Origin: Pegea sp. RAD2-039
Lineage: Eukaryota; Chordata; Thaliacea; Salpida; Salpidae
Direction: 5' to 3'
DNA: 64,000 bases
Assembly: GCA_034620365.1 (NCBI GenBank)
Contig: JAQGEQ010000258.1
Location: 1-64,000, forward strand
Shown: positions 1 to 10,675 of the stretch, piece after piece
How positions within the stretch are numbered: the stretch's first letter is position 1
Layout of the letters: each line of letters begins with the position of its first letter
Notes under the pieces: generated by a model
Databases searched by the model: none
Seen by the model: only the letters and a program-made list of their open reading frames with translations
Told to the model about the DNA's origin: nothing
Position numbers and translations under genes: made by a program

Positions 1-3000
1 AACTCAACATGTTTTTATCAATCCAATCGATGACTTGCCTCCGACTATTATCAACAACACAGGATTACTTGTACGTGCTTCCAGAAGTTCATCTTTCATT
101 TACCTTCTTCACTTCATTTAACAATTTAATTAAAGGTCTGGACTAATTCCGTAACACTCCTTAATAACAATCATTTGTCTGCTTCTGATGAGGATTCATC
201 TTCTGATCAATTAGTCTTTATCTTCTCTCCACCCAGCAACGGATACTTTGCTCACAAAACCAACCAATTAAAACCCATCAACAACTTTACCCAAACAGAC
301 ATCAACAATCATCAAATTGTTTTTATACACCAAGGTATCTGTCAACATCAAGTTGAAAATATCTTCTTGATGTTAATGTTGTAAGGTGGCAGTAAGGGCG
401 GTTTCTCCTTCCAAGTCACTGATCATCAAAACTTCGGCAAGAAATCGATATTTGTCATCAATTGCAGACCTTTGGTATTAAAAGTTGAAAGAAAGCAGCC
501 AGTAAAGGTATTTACATTTTCAAGTGAACTTCATGATTAATTGAATTATGTTCAGATGTACCCCGGAAGTACAGCGATGATTAAAAGATTAAATTTAAAT
601 GCTTCGACAAACGATGAGGAAGAGAGGAAAGTCATTTATGTAATTATAAAAAAAACGACTTCGGGAAAGCTGTTAATCATCAACTCCAGTAAGTCTCCGT
701 CAATCTCAAGTTTTAAGTAAATCTGGTAAGATATCTTTTTAATTATTTGTAGATTCATCACACGGATCAGATGAAATTGAGGAATTTACGAATAAACAGA
801 TTGAAGAAGAGCAAGTTTTCTACTTTCATGTAAGCTCCATGTCTTAATCAGTCATGTAGAGATATCAGAATATCCTCAAATGGAAGCCAAGTCCTCTTTT
901 CTTTCGTGAAATAACCAAACTCCAGATATCAACTATTTGTTAGTTCCCTGTTACCCAGGTAGGGACAGTACTTGGTAATGGTTTTCCCGAGGTGTTGGTC
1001 CACATCACCTTTTCTCTTTCTCCACTTGTCCACTGATAGTTTACCTACAGGGGGTTGAATGTCACAAGCTCCGTACATCTACGGATGCAATTATGAAACT
1101 ATTCTTTAGCTAAACAGTCTTGAAGCTAAAGTATTTTAGAAATCCAAATATTTATCTCTACCAAAGCTTCTCGCCAGCCAGGTACCTCTTTCGTGTCCAT
1201 TATAAGGCTTCACTTTCTATATTTCTTAATCTCACACTTTCTGTATCTTTGTCCAACAGACTACTTTCAATTGATATAAATGAGTAGAAATTATTTGAAG
1301 CAAATTTCAGAACTCACCCGTGAATGAATGGAGCTTAGTGGATGATTTTTGTGTAACAGCAACTTCAAGCCCAGCTCAAAATGTTTCTAATATTTGTGTC
1401 AACATCAACATCACATTTGATGCTTTTGAAGAAACTAACCGAAGAAGCTGTTTGAATACAAACAAAGGTAACTTGTTACATGGACGATTTAGTTCCATTT
1501 CATCTTTATTTTATTGGATTAACTTCAGCTGAAAATCTTTGAATTTAGAAATACAAGTGGATGAAGGAGCAAATTTTACTTTTACATCTGCCTTTTTAAA
1601 TGCCAGCAACTTACTCTACAAGTTAAAGAAGAAATCAAAATTACTTTCATATATAAAGTTTGTTTTTAAACAGTTTTATAGAATTTCTGAACAAGTTTTG
1701 TTAGTTTGTTTTTCAAACCTTATAATTTATTTAGATATCAAATTGTCAAACAACCTTCATATGGAAAATTGTTCTTAAATGAAAGTTATTATGAGAAGAG
1801 GTTGTTTTTTAATGACTCATTTACTCAAGATGATATCAATAGAGGTAAACTTATATACCAACATGATGATAGTGAAAATGGAAAGGTTTGTAAAAGCAAA
1901 TAATTATTTTCATTTGTAAAATGTACGTTTATAATAATTATTAGCTTTGGTTTTTTACTAACAATTTTGTTAATTAAATTATATCTTAAAAGCTTACATT
2001 AAAAGTCATTCAATTTTTTATTCATATCTTCAGTTTTTAGTAAATATTTCTATTTTAACAAGGATGAGTTTTCTGTGGATATTTATCTTCTAGATGAAGA
2101 ACAGAAGTTTATAACCAATGATTCAGTTCTTATCTCAGTTAATCTATTAAATGATAACAAACCAGTATTAATCAAAAAAGCAGCTTTACTTCAAGTAACA
2201 CAAAATTGTTTCAAATTTGATCAAATGATATTTATCATGTCTTCATTCATACTTTTTATTAGTTTCTTTCTACTAATTTTCTTAGATATTTGAATACTTC
2301 TTATCTAACTCATTAGAAAAGTTAAAAATCTTTAAATTGTGTTTCACTAAAACCTATCTTTGAATACTAACTGATTCTAGATTTAATTCTAAATTCAAAA
2401 ATAAATCTGTTTTTAAGATTATAACTACTCAATAAATAAACTGATTGGTTTTTATCTAAAAAACTCAAATAAATTTCATTTTTTGATCTCACAATCAAAC
2501 TGCCTAATATTTTGAAGGTTAATGATGGGTTTCCTTCACTAATAACCACAGAAGTTCTTTGTGCATTTGATGCTGATGCAAATGATCAAATTATATTTGA
2601 AATGATTCAACCTTCAAGACTTGGAAATTTATATTTGAACTCAAATGTAACTTTGCATTTTTCACAATCCGATATTGAAATGAATAAAGTTTCATTTAAA
2701 CAAAACAACTATTCCTTATCATCAGGTATTTATTTAATTATTATATTATTAAAATTAATTAAATTTTATCTTAATTTATTACAAACAAACTTTGTAATGA
2801 AGAAATATATTTCAGGTAAAGTTGAACACGATGTATTTTATTTTGGTTTTTCTGATTTGTATCACCCTTCAACATATACATCTCTTGCACTTGAGGTTGG
2901 TTCTGGAGGTTTTTAATCAAAAATAGTTGCTACTTCAGAATAATGAAACGTTTTAGTATTATTTGATGAGTGTATACAAATTTTAATCCAGATGATTTAT

Positions 3001-4995
3001 ATAAGATATAATCTAAATGCTTATTTATAAAATTGTTCATTTCTATATGAGCAAGATAACTTTTTTATAGATATGATCTTATAGTGGTTACGCCACAATG
3101 TTTCGTTTGTGTGTTTCAGAACAAATAGCAAATACTTCTGATATTGTAAAAAGTCTAGCCTCCTCTTTATTTTCATTATTTGATTTGAAAATATTTATTT
3201 TCAAAAGATTCATCCCATCAAAGTTAGCTTTACATCAAAGAACATATCAATGAAGCAAGGAACATTTATTGTCCCAATTACAAAAGAAATTCTTCAATAT
3301 GACACCAATGGAGACATGAAATATTTAACTTTCTACTTACAAGAACCTTTCAAAGCTGGAAACTTTCTAATTAATAATAGCGAAGTATTTCTCAAATGTT
3401 AGACATGAAATCTGTTACTGATTTACCTATACTTAGGTTCGTTATTTTAATCCTTATCATCTTATGTCTGGTGACTTGTATTATGTGATGAGTAATCGTA
3501 CCAGTCTTGGAGATTCTGCAAATATCACTTTGTTATATAATGACACAAGATTGAACTACCAAGTATCTTTATCTAAACTTCTTTCTGTCAATGTAGATCT
3601 CAGCATACAAATTCAGCGTAAGTGTAAAGATTTTGTTGATGGTTAGTTTTATTTGATTCAAAAAATGTTGGAGACACTAACAGAGAACAATTTCAATTTA
3701 TTTCTAATATAGTTGGACTTTTCTTCTTTTCTTTTTTCTTATGTTTGAAATTAATCAAATTCTTCAATTGATTAGAAAACTTTACTTTAAACATCCGTGA
3801 TTCCATCATCCTTTCAACCTCTATGATCAACTGCTCGGAGTTGCTTCAACTTACAAACACAATTGCTTCATTTCTAGTTATCCAAAAACCAAAGTTTGCA
3901 AAATTTATCAAAGTTCAAAGTCCGTTCACATACAAAAAGTTGAATTTTTTTGTTCAAAATTCAATTACTTTTCAGATGAGACATTAAAGAAATCTCATCT
4001 TTTTCGTTTCACTGATCAAGATATTGCTCAAAATCGAATCAAGTTAAAAGCTTTTGATAATATTTCAGCTCCAATTCAAGATTCCTTTTTACTCAAGTAA
4101 AAAAAAATCAATTTTCTACTAAGTTAGAAATCTGAATAAAAAATATTTCAGATCTTATTCTGAACGAGAATTATTTCAAACAAAACTGATTAATATTCAC
4201 TTTCACATCAGTCTCATATCCAGCATTTCAACTACAAGTTTGTTTTAATCTACAATTTTAACATAAAAATATTTCAAATCATAACTTGAGATATACTTGT
4301 AGCAATTTCTTCAAACACTTCATCAAAACCGAATAATGTGACTGAAAATTACAAGATAACTAAAATTGAAGTTTCAAATTCAACTACAATGTCGAATATC
4401 GAACCCCAAAAATCGAATCTTGAAGTTAGTAATTTTATTTAAATTTCAAAAGTTGTATAAACTAAAATACAACATTAATCAACATCACATAACACTTTTA
4501 TTATTTATCAATTTCCAGGTATCGTCCAATACAGTTCCATTGATATGGATCGTAATTGGAACAATTCTACTGATTTTACTTTTAGTTATTTCTGTGTTAC
4601 ATATACGTTACAACTCTCAACTTTGTAAACCAGAACAAGCACCATCTGAGCAGAACAATGCAGTTAATTGTGAAGATGATTTTGAGAAAATTAGTTGGTA
4701 TCACAAAAGTACAAACAACTCAACTATTGTGAAAGTAACAGCAACTCGCCAAGAGCAAGGAGTTGAAAGGTGTCTTACTGCTCCTGTTGTAGTTCATTCT
4801 CTCAATAGACCTGAAATTGAAAGTGATGAGATGCTAATTGACGAGAATTGTGATCTCAACTCTCAATATGATGATTTTGATGAAAGAGGGTCTTTAAACC
4901 AACTGGATCAGTTTCTCAGTGACGGGTATAGTGATATATTTCAAGACAATCTAGTAGATTCAAATCCAGGATCTGTCAGACATTATTTCATTTGA
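1..4995 (+). CDS. CSPG4-like chondroitin sulfate proteoglycan, 3' part (5' end outside window)
   Basis: Single-pass cell-surface protein built from CSPG (NG2/FRAS1-type) repeats. Spliced exons I could phase: 1-70, 136-334, 386-507, 556-688, 753-829, 1311-1467, 1549-1657, 1735-1885, 2063-2194, 2518-2725, 2816-2895, 3208-3384, 3437-3617, one from 3776, and the last exon 4519-4995. Exon limits between about 3900 and 4420 are uncertain. Repeat hallmarks recur: a D-x-D pair (SASDED, AFDADAND), FTQTDINN or FTQDDINRG, then an IVFIHQ or LIYQHDD strand. The last exon encodes one membrane segment (VPLIWIVIGTILLILLLVIS), a cytoplasmic tail of about 125 residues, and the C-terminus RHYFI. In the CSPG4 family the ectodomain binds matrix and growth factors and the tail binds PDZ scaffolds. 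Many N-x-S/T sites fit an extracellular protein. FRAS1/FREM relatives also carry these repeats, but the short PDZ-type tail favours CSPG4. A possible AATAAA lies at 5700-5705. Confidence 0.82.
830..1310 (+). other. 481-bp intron carrying a GC-richer inserted segment
   Basis: This intron separates the exons ending in FYFH and beginning NSPVNEW, which join in phase 0. Its first six bases are GTAAGC and its end is TTTCAG. Neighbouring introns in the gene are 48-81 bp and nearly pure A/T (others reach about 320 bp), while about 880-1240 here is visibly richer in G and C. That composition suggests an insertion, perhaps a short transposable element. I found no open reading frame of note, no clear terminal repeats and no second copy in the window. 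Confidence 0.5.
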
Positions 4996-6740
4996 CATCA
5001 ACTAAAAGACCGTATTCAGTGGTGAATATTTGCGATTTTATTTTAAATCATTCTTCTTTAAATATTTCAGTTCTATTCATCTTGAGTGGAAGATTTTTGA
5101 TGATCAAATATTTAAAAATCATTCAGAAACTTTTTCATCTAAAAAGTAATAAGACAATCTCTTATACATCATGTATTTGAGAGCTAAATGATCTTTTGAT
5201 CTACAACTGCTTGTAATTTATAAAGCTTTATTTGCTTTAATGAAGTTCTCACAAAATTCTGTCAAGAACTTGCTTACAACTCTAACTACTACTACTCTAT
5301 CTAGATACAGAGACTAGTCGCTGACTAAATCCTTTTTGTATTCAAATACTGAGCTCTTACAAATTTGTGAGTTAACAGATTCTGCTTAATACTCTTCTCA
5401 GATTTTTGTAAAATACCAAAATGTGGCAAACGAAACGACTGATGCACTCTACATTTGTTTCATTGGTACATCTACTAATGTGTGTTTTCCTGCCAAATAT
5501 GTAAACTACCTCTTTAACTCTATCATTCTAATAACACTTTTTCAAAATTTATTTAAGGTAATCACTAATACAACATTTTTATTTGAATCTATATTGTACT
5601 GTTTTACTTCTTTTCTTGAAAGTTCAAAGTTTGTGGTACAAAAATTCAAAGGTATTATTTATTGATTAGAATTATACGAGAAACATCGTTACGTCTGTAA
5701 ATAAAATAGCCGATAATATTTCAAAACAGATTGAACTGTTTAAAGATATTTTCATTAGAAACATGGCTTACAACTTTGTGTTTAAAATATAGAATTTAAA
5801 ACTATTTTATATTTTTTATACTGATAAAAGTTGATATACTTGCTTTGTAACAAAGAATCTATTAAGTATACAATCTACTGAAACTACTTTTAAGTAACTA
5901 GATGCATAACATTTAAATACACGTTAAATGTTTATGATGTAACTTTAAAACAAGAGTTATCGGTCATTTATTCAAATAAAATGAATTTTTAAAACTAGAT
6001 TAAAAGGATAGTGATGATACGATAATGTTGATGCTTATTTCTGCGAATTTATCTACTTTCTAATAAATAATGAAAACAATAAAAAAGCTGTTGCTTTTAT
6101 TTAAATTATTGGATAATCGGTAACCTCAAAAAGTTCACAACTTATGTTTTAATTAGTTAATGTGTTTTGATTAAAAGCTTTGTCAAGTTTTTTAATTGAT
6201 TTAAAATTTTAAAAGTTTCTTTTGCTTTAAATGTGATTTGGTTTCCAGGAAAGCTTATATGATCCTCTAAAACCATGAAACTTCATTTGAAGAAATATTG
6301 AATGTTTTAACTACTTTTTATACTAATCAATAACATTTCAAACAGTCAATTGAAATAAACGGTGACTTTCGGATAACTGTTGATTCTGAATAAGCTGTAG
6401 TTTTTAAATGTTGGTTTTATGCAGAATTAGTTAAAAGACACAAAATCTGGCAGTCTGCTTTCTAAAAATAAAGATATTTGTGATCTGAAAAAATTCTGTA
6501 GTGACTAAAGGTTCAAAAAAATTACAACTTAAAACCAAATTAAAGTGTGAAGCAAGTTAAAAAGATCAAATAAAGAATCTTTGATCAGCCAAATGATCGA
6601 GTCTTGAAACATAAAATATCTAACAAAACAACTAAATCTGTTTTTTTACATTTGAGATACTATTGTTTTTAACCAGAAAATTTCTTAAGATGTTCAGTTT
6701 AAAGCTAAGAGCAGTTTTTGAATTTAACATTTTTTTTCCT
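4996..6740. other. 3' UTR and AT-rich intergenic sequence
   Basis: This follows the proteoglycan stop codon. AATAAA motifs at 5700-5705 and near 5979 are candidate poly(A) signals, so the 3' UTR may be 0.7-1 kb. The short reading frames here are not supported by any recognisable protein. Nothing else is seen. Confidence 0.5.
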
Positions 6741-6943
6741 AAGAACTGCCTATTATCAATTTAGGCCACGGTAGCTCTACTTTCACCTTGGTGGATTGAC
6801 TTGTTATCTCAATCTGTGTCTTCTCAGAGTAGTTTTGCTAAATGTTCAATAATTATTAATCGGTGCTCTTGTATCAGCTAGTTGGGATTCAAGAAAGCTA
6901 AATAGCAACCAACTGATTTCAAATACAAAGTTCGAGGTCCACC

Positions 6944-9900
6944 ATGGGCTTTAAAGATTGTGAAGGTCTTTTCAAAAAACGGAAATGCAAAATAACCACT
7001 GGACCCACATCACCCTTATTCAACCTCTCTTCGCACAAAATTATTAATACTATGCTTCCAGCCCAAGATAACAGTACACAGAAGACTACCACCAAATCTT
7101 ACAAGTGTCAAAAAGACAATTTTTCTTTTATATATATAAAATATATAGGTATGTTTTTCAACGCACGGTCAATTGTCAACAAAATTTTCGAATTGAAAGC
7201 TCTTTTGCTTTCTCAAGATTTTACATTTGTTTTCATTACCGAAACTTGGTTGAAACCCTTTTATCCTGACTCCTTTCTGGATGACAGTGATATTTTTCGT
7301 GCTTTGCGCTGTGATAGACTGTTTGGTAGAGGCGGCGGTGTTTGTGTAATCTATAAAATATCACTGGCACCCATGATTTCAAGAATTAAGATAAATACCA
7401 TTGATTGCCCAGGATTTGAGATTATTGCTTTCAATTTTCATTACTCAAAATCTAAGTTTTCCCGCTTTATATGTACCTACCTACCACCGTCTAAAGTTAA
7501 CGATGAGGTTACTATTAAGGCCTTATTGAAGGTTCTGAAAAGCCTTGTTTGTCCTGAGATTTATATTCTCGGGGATTTTAATTTTAATAGAATTGATTGG
7601 AATAACCCAAATTTAGCATTCAATGGAAAAATGTTTAATTTGAATGGAGACAAAACTAATTTAGCCAATCTGAGTCATGTCTTTGTAAACTTCCTTGATG
7701 CCAATAATCTATCTCAGATGGTTACTTTTCCAACCCAAGTTAGTGGTAATACTTTGGATCTTCTCATCACATCAAAACCTGATAACGTTATCTACGTTGA
7801 TCAAAATGAACCTTTTGCTCTGACATGCGATCACAACATGATTGAATTCAAGCTCCAACAAACTTTTTCTACGAACGTTAAAACTCCAAGCATACGGAAC
7901 TTTAATCGTGGAAATTATAACAGTATAAACAAGTTTTTATCAGGTGTTGACTGGATTTCTGTTTTCAACTCTACCGAAGACATCAATGATATCTACTCGA
8001 GGTTTACTAACATTGTTAATGAGTCAATTAAAAAGTTCATACCTTTATATAGAGTCAACAAAAAACAACACTTGCCAAGATATTTAAGGAATTTACAGCA
8101 TTTGAAAAACCTCTTATACAAACAAACTAAAGCAGATCCTTCCATCAAACCTCTATACAAAGATCTTTGTCTAGTCTACAATAAATCAGTTTATAGCCTC
8201 TATTTAGGAAAAGAAAGTGCAATCTTATCTTCACCTAGCAAGAAAACGTTTTTTGGCTTCATTAATCACAAGCTTAAGGCGAGATCTCATCTACCTCCCT
8301 TGCTTGATAACGCCAATCAGCTGGTGATGGAACCAAAGAATAAAGCTGAATTGCTAAACAAACAATTTGAAAAGGTTTCTATAACCGATGATGGCAATAC
8401 TCCTACTATTTCCTACTCCAATATCCTTTCAAATATCTCTGAGATGGTAGATCTAGACATAACAGTTGATATAGTATCTAAGGCTATTTCTTCTCTAAAA
8501 TCAACAGTTTCCAACACCCCAGATCAAATCCCAGCTTTGTTTTTAAGGAAAAGTACTTCTTCTTTAGCGCTACCCTTATCGCTACTCTTTAACATGACTC
8601 TTAAGCGGGGAAGACTTCCACAAATTTGGAAGAACGCTATTATTACTCCAATTTATAAGAAGGGTCCTAGAAACACTGCACTTAACTACAGACCAGTTTC
8701 GCTGACTTCGGTTACCTGCAGAACTCAAGAACATATCATTCACAACCATATAACTAGCCATTTGACGGAGCATCATCTAATATCTGATGCCCAGCATGGC
8801 TTTGTTAAGCAAAGATCTTCTTTGACTCAACATCTCACTTTTTTCAATGAGCTTACAGCTCATTACGAAAGTAATACTCCATGTGACATCATATACCTTG
8901 ATTTTGCTAAAGCGTTTGATTCTGTTCCACACAACAAGCTCATTACTGTATTGAAAAACATAAAAATCAGCAACTCCATCTTAAAATGGATTGAAGATTT
9001 CTTATCAGGTAGAACCCAACAAACCAGTGTAGAAAGATCTTTATCTACTCCTAGTAAAGTCACCAGCGGCGTTCCTCAGGGTTCCGTTCTGGGTCCACTT
9101 CTCTTTTTGATTTTCATTGAAGACCTCATCAGAAGACTAATAACAGTAGACAATGTCAGTGTGTTTGTGTATGCAGATGACATCAAGCTATTATCTGGTT
9201 CTCACTCAAAACTCCAAACTGCACTAAACATTGTAGAAAACTGGTCTGCGAATTGGCAACTTAAAATCCAGCCAACAAAGTCTGAAGTTATAACATTCTC
9301 CCGTAAGCCAGCTGCCAACTTCAGCAACCAATACTACATCAATGGATCCATTCTTGAACGAGTATCCTCAGTCATAGACCTCGGCATTACTCTGACATCT
9401 GACTTCAAATGGCACAGTTATGTTTCCAGAATCTTTGGAAAATATATCAAGCTTGTCCACCTCATCATAAAGACTTTTAATTCTAAAGATCCATGGTTTT
9501 TCGTCAACCTTTTCAAACTGTACATACGCCCTATTCTTGAATACAATGTCAGTGCATGGATGCCATATCAAGTTGGTGATATCAGAAAAATCGAATCTGT
9601 TCAGGCAACATTTACGAGATTGGTTTGCAGGAAACTTAATATCAAATACGAGAGTTATAAGCATCGTCTCAGCTTCTTCAATCTAGATACTTTGGAAATC
9701 CGAAGAATTAAATACGACCTTATTCTGATTTTTAAAATTATTCACAACCTAATTGATCTTCAGTTTGATGACTTTTTCTCCATTAGTCCCTCCCTCAAGT
9801 TATATCAACTTAGAAGACATAAATTACATCTTAATAAGCCCACTCCACCAGCTACCAGATTAAGTTTTTTCTCATACCGCACAATCAGTACATGGAACAA

Positions 9901-9997
9901 TCTGCCATCAGAGATTGTCATGTCAAAATCACTTATGCTGTTCAAGAAAAAGCTGAATTGTTATAATATCGCCAACATTGCCATTTCTAAACTGTGA
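6944..9997 (+). CDS. LINE endonuclease-reverse transcriptase polyprotein
   Basis: 1017 residues, starting at an ATG in good context (CCACCATGG). Residues about 68-305 form an apurinic-type endonuclease: N73-A-R-S, catalytic E100 in ITETWL, D211 and N213 in LGDFN, and D296/H297 in TCDHN. The family usually has SDH at the last site, so Cys295 is a small departure. Residues about 530-800 form the reverse transcriptase, with LDFAKAFD (D653), GVPQGSVLGPLLF and YADD (743-746) giving the three metal-binding aspartates. The C-terminal part ends with a WNNLP...LFKKKL block typical of CR1/Jockey-superfamily ORF2 proteins. The enzyme nicks target DNA and reverse-transcribes its own RNA at the nick. All key residues appear intact. 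Clade assignment below the superfamily is not safe by eye. Confidence 0.92.
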   Translation: MGFKDCEGLFKKRKCKITTGPTSPLFNLSSHKIINTMLPAQDNSTQKTTTKSYKCQKDNFSFIYIKYIGMFFNARSIVNKIFELKALLLSQDFTFVFITETWLKPFYPDSFLDDSDIFRALRCDRLFGRGGGVCVIYKISLAPMISRIKINTIDCPGFEIIAFNFHYSKSKFSRFICTYLPPSKVNDEVTIKALLKVLKSLVCPEIYILGDFNFNRIDWNNPNLAFNGKMFNLNGDKTNLANLSHVFVNFLDANNLSQMVTFPTQVSGNTLDLLITSKPDNVIYVDQNEPFALTCDHNMIEFKLQQTFSTNVKTPSIRNFNRGNYNSINKFLSGVDWISVFNSTEDINDIYSRFTNIVNESIKKFIPLYRVNKKQHLPRYLRNLQHLKNLLYKQTKADPSIKPLYKDLCLVYNKSVYSLYLGKESAILSSPSKKTFFGFINHKLKARSHLPPLLDNANQLVMEPKNKAELLNKQFEKVSITDDGNTPTISYSNILSNISEMVDLDITVDIVSKAISSLKSTVSNTPDQIPALFLRKSTSSLALPLSLLFNMTLKRGRLPQIWKNAIITPIYKKGPRNTALNYRPVSLTSVTCRTQEHIIHNHITSHLTEHHLISDAQHGFVKQRSSLTQHLTFFNELTAHYESNTPCDIIYLDFAKAFDSVPHNKLITVLKNIKISNSILKWIEDFLSGRTQQTSVERSLSTPSKVTSGVPQGSVLGPLLFLIFIEDLIRRLITVDNVSVFVYADDIKLLSGSHSKLQTALNIVENWSANWQLKIQPTKSEVITFSRKPAANFSNQYYINGSILERVSSVIDLGITLTSDFKWHSYVSRIFGKYIKLVHLIIKTFNSKDPWFFVNLFKLYIRPILEYNVSAWMPYQVGDIRKIESVQATFTRLVCRKLNIKYESYKHRLSFFNLDTLEIRRIKYDLILIFKIIHNLIDLQFDDFFSISPSLKLYQLRRHKLHLNKPTPPATRLSFFSYRTISTWNNLPSEIVMSKSLMLFKKKLNCYNIANIAISKL

Positions 9998-10137
9998 ATT
10001 TTTCTCTTTTACAATACTATGATTCTGTGCAATTCTTCATTGTCATATGCTTTTTCGTTTACACGTCAAATAGATCTAATTTGTGAGAATGTGTGTTAGC
10101 GAGAGGTGCTCTCTTTAGACACCCTCCTTCACATTTA

Positions 10138-10143
10138 TTGTAA

Positions 10144-10174
<31 letters not shown>

Positions 10175-10175
10175 A
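10138..10175 (+). repeat. (AATA)n microsatellite tail of the LINE
   Basis: About eight units of AATA/TAAA follow the LINE 3' UTR directly. Simple-repeat tails of this kind are typical of CR1/L2/RTE-type elements, where the repeat is made during target-primed reverse transcription. Confidence 0.85.
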
Positions 10176-10176
10176 A

Positions 10177-10675
10177 ATATTTCATCTAGAGAATTATATC
10201 TAATCTTTTCATTCTAAATAAATCTAGTCTGGGTTTTCCCTTGAAGTGAGCGCCTAAACCTCGTATCCATAAAATCACATTATAACAATCCATAAAAGAT
10301 AAATTGAAACCATGGACTCGCAAATTGAATTATCACGATTTTGGTGCTCCAGTTATCAAGGATTAAAGTCAGACTTTTTTACTGTCTTCCACGAACTTGA
10401 CTGGATTTTTGTAAACTTTGGCAGCTAAAAAATTGTGTATAGCTCATGATCTGATGGACCTTCAATTCTATTGTCAGTATGATGTAAGTTACTTATTTAT
10501 ATTAGTTTATATATAATTTATATATAATGTATAGTTTATATTATAATTTTGTTTTCTCTTTTTATCTGATTCCGATGAAAGGTGATTGTGGTAAATTTGG
10601 ACAGTATAAAAAAGATTATCCTACCGCCTGCGTTAATGTCATTTGAAGCAACATACGCGTGTAATGATAATGAAT
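10177..10675. other. AT-rich spacer between LINE and gypsy relic
   Basis: No coding potential recognised. The part nearest the gypsy relic (about 10560-10675) may still be element sequence, because no sharp edge is visible. Confidence 0.4.

Larger units (their letters stand above)
6750..10176 (+). mobile_element. Non-LTR retrotransposon (LINE, CR1/Jockey-like) with (AATA)n tail
   Basis: The element consists of an upstream leader, a single intact endonuclease/reverse-transcriptase ORF (6944-9997), a 3' UTR of about 140 bp, and a simple AATA-type repeat (about 10138-10175) instead of a long poly(A) tail. The 5' limit is approximate: composition changes near 6750-6770. No long terminal repeats and no separate ORF1 are visible, so it is either a one-ORF type or 5'-truncated. 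The uninterrupted 3-kb ORF implies recent insertion. It lies downstream of the proteoglycan gene, in the same orientation, and interrupts no recognised gene. A target-site duplication could not be defined. Confidence 0.85.

Noticed and set aside
4992-5180. Reading frame just after the proteoglycan stop codon
   Set aside because: It overlaps the stop, lies in the 3' UTR, and carries no family signal. The HYFI end fits a genuine terminus better.
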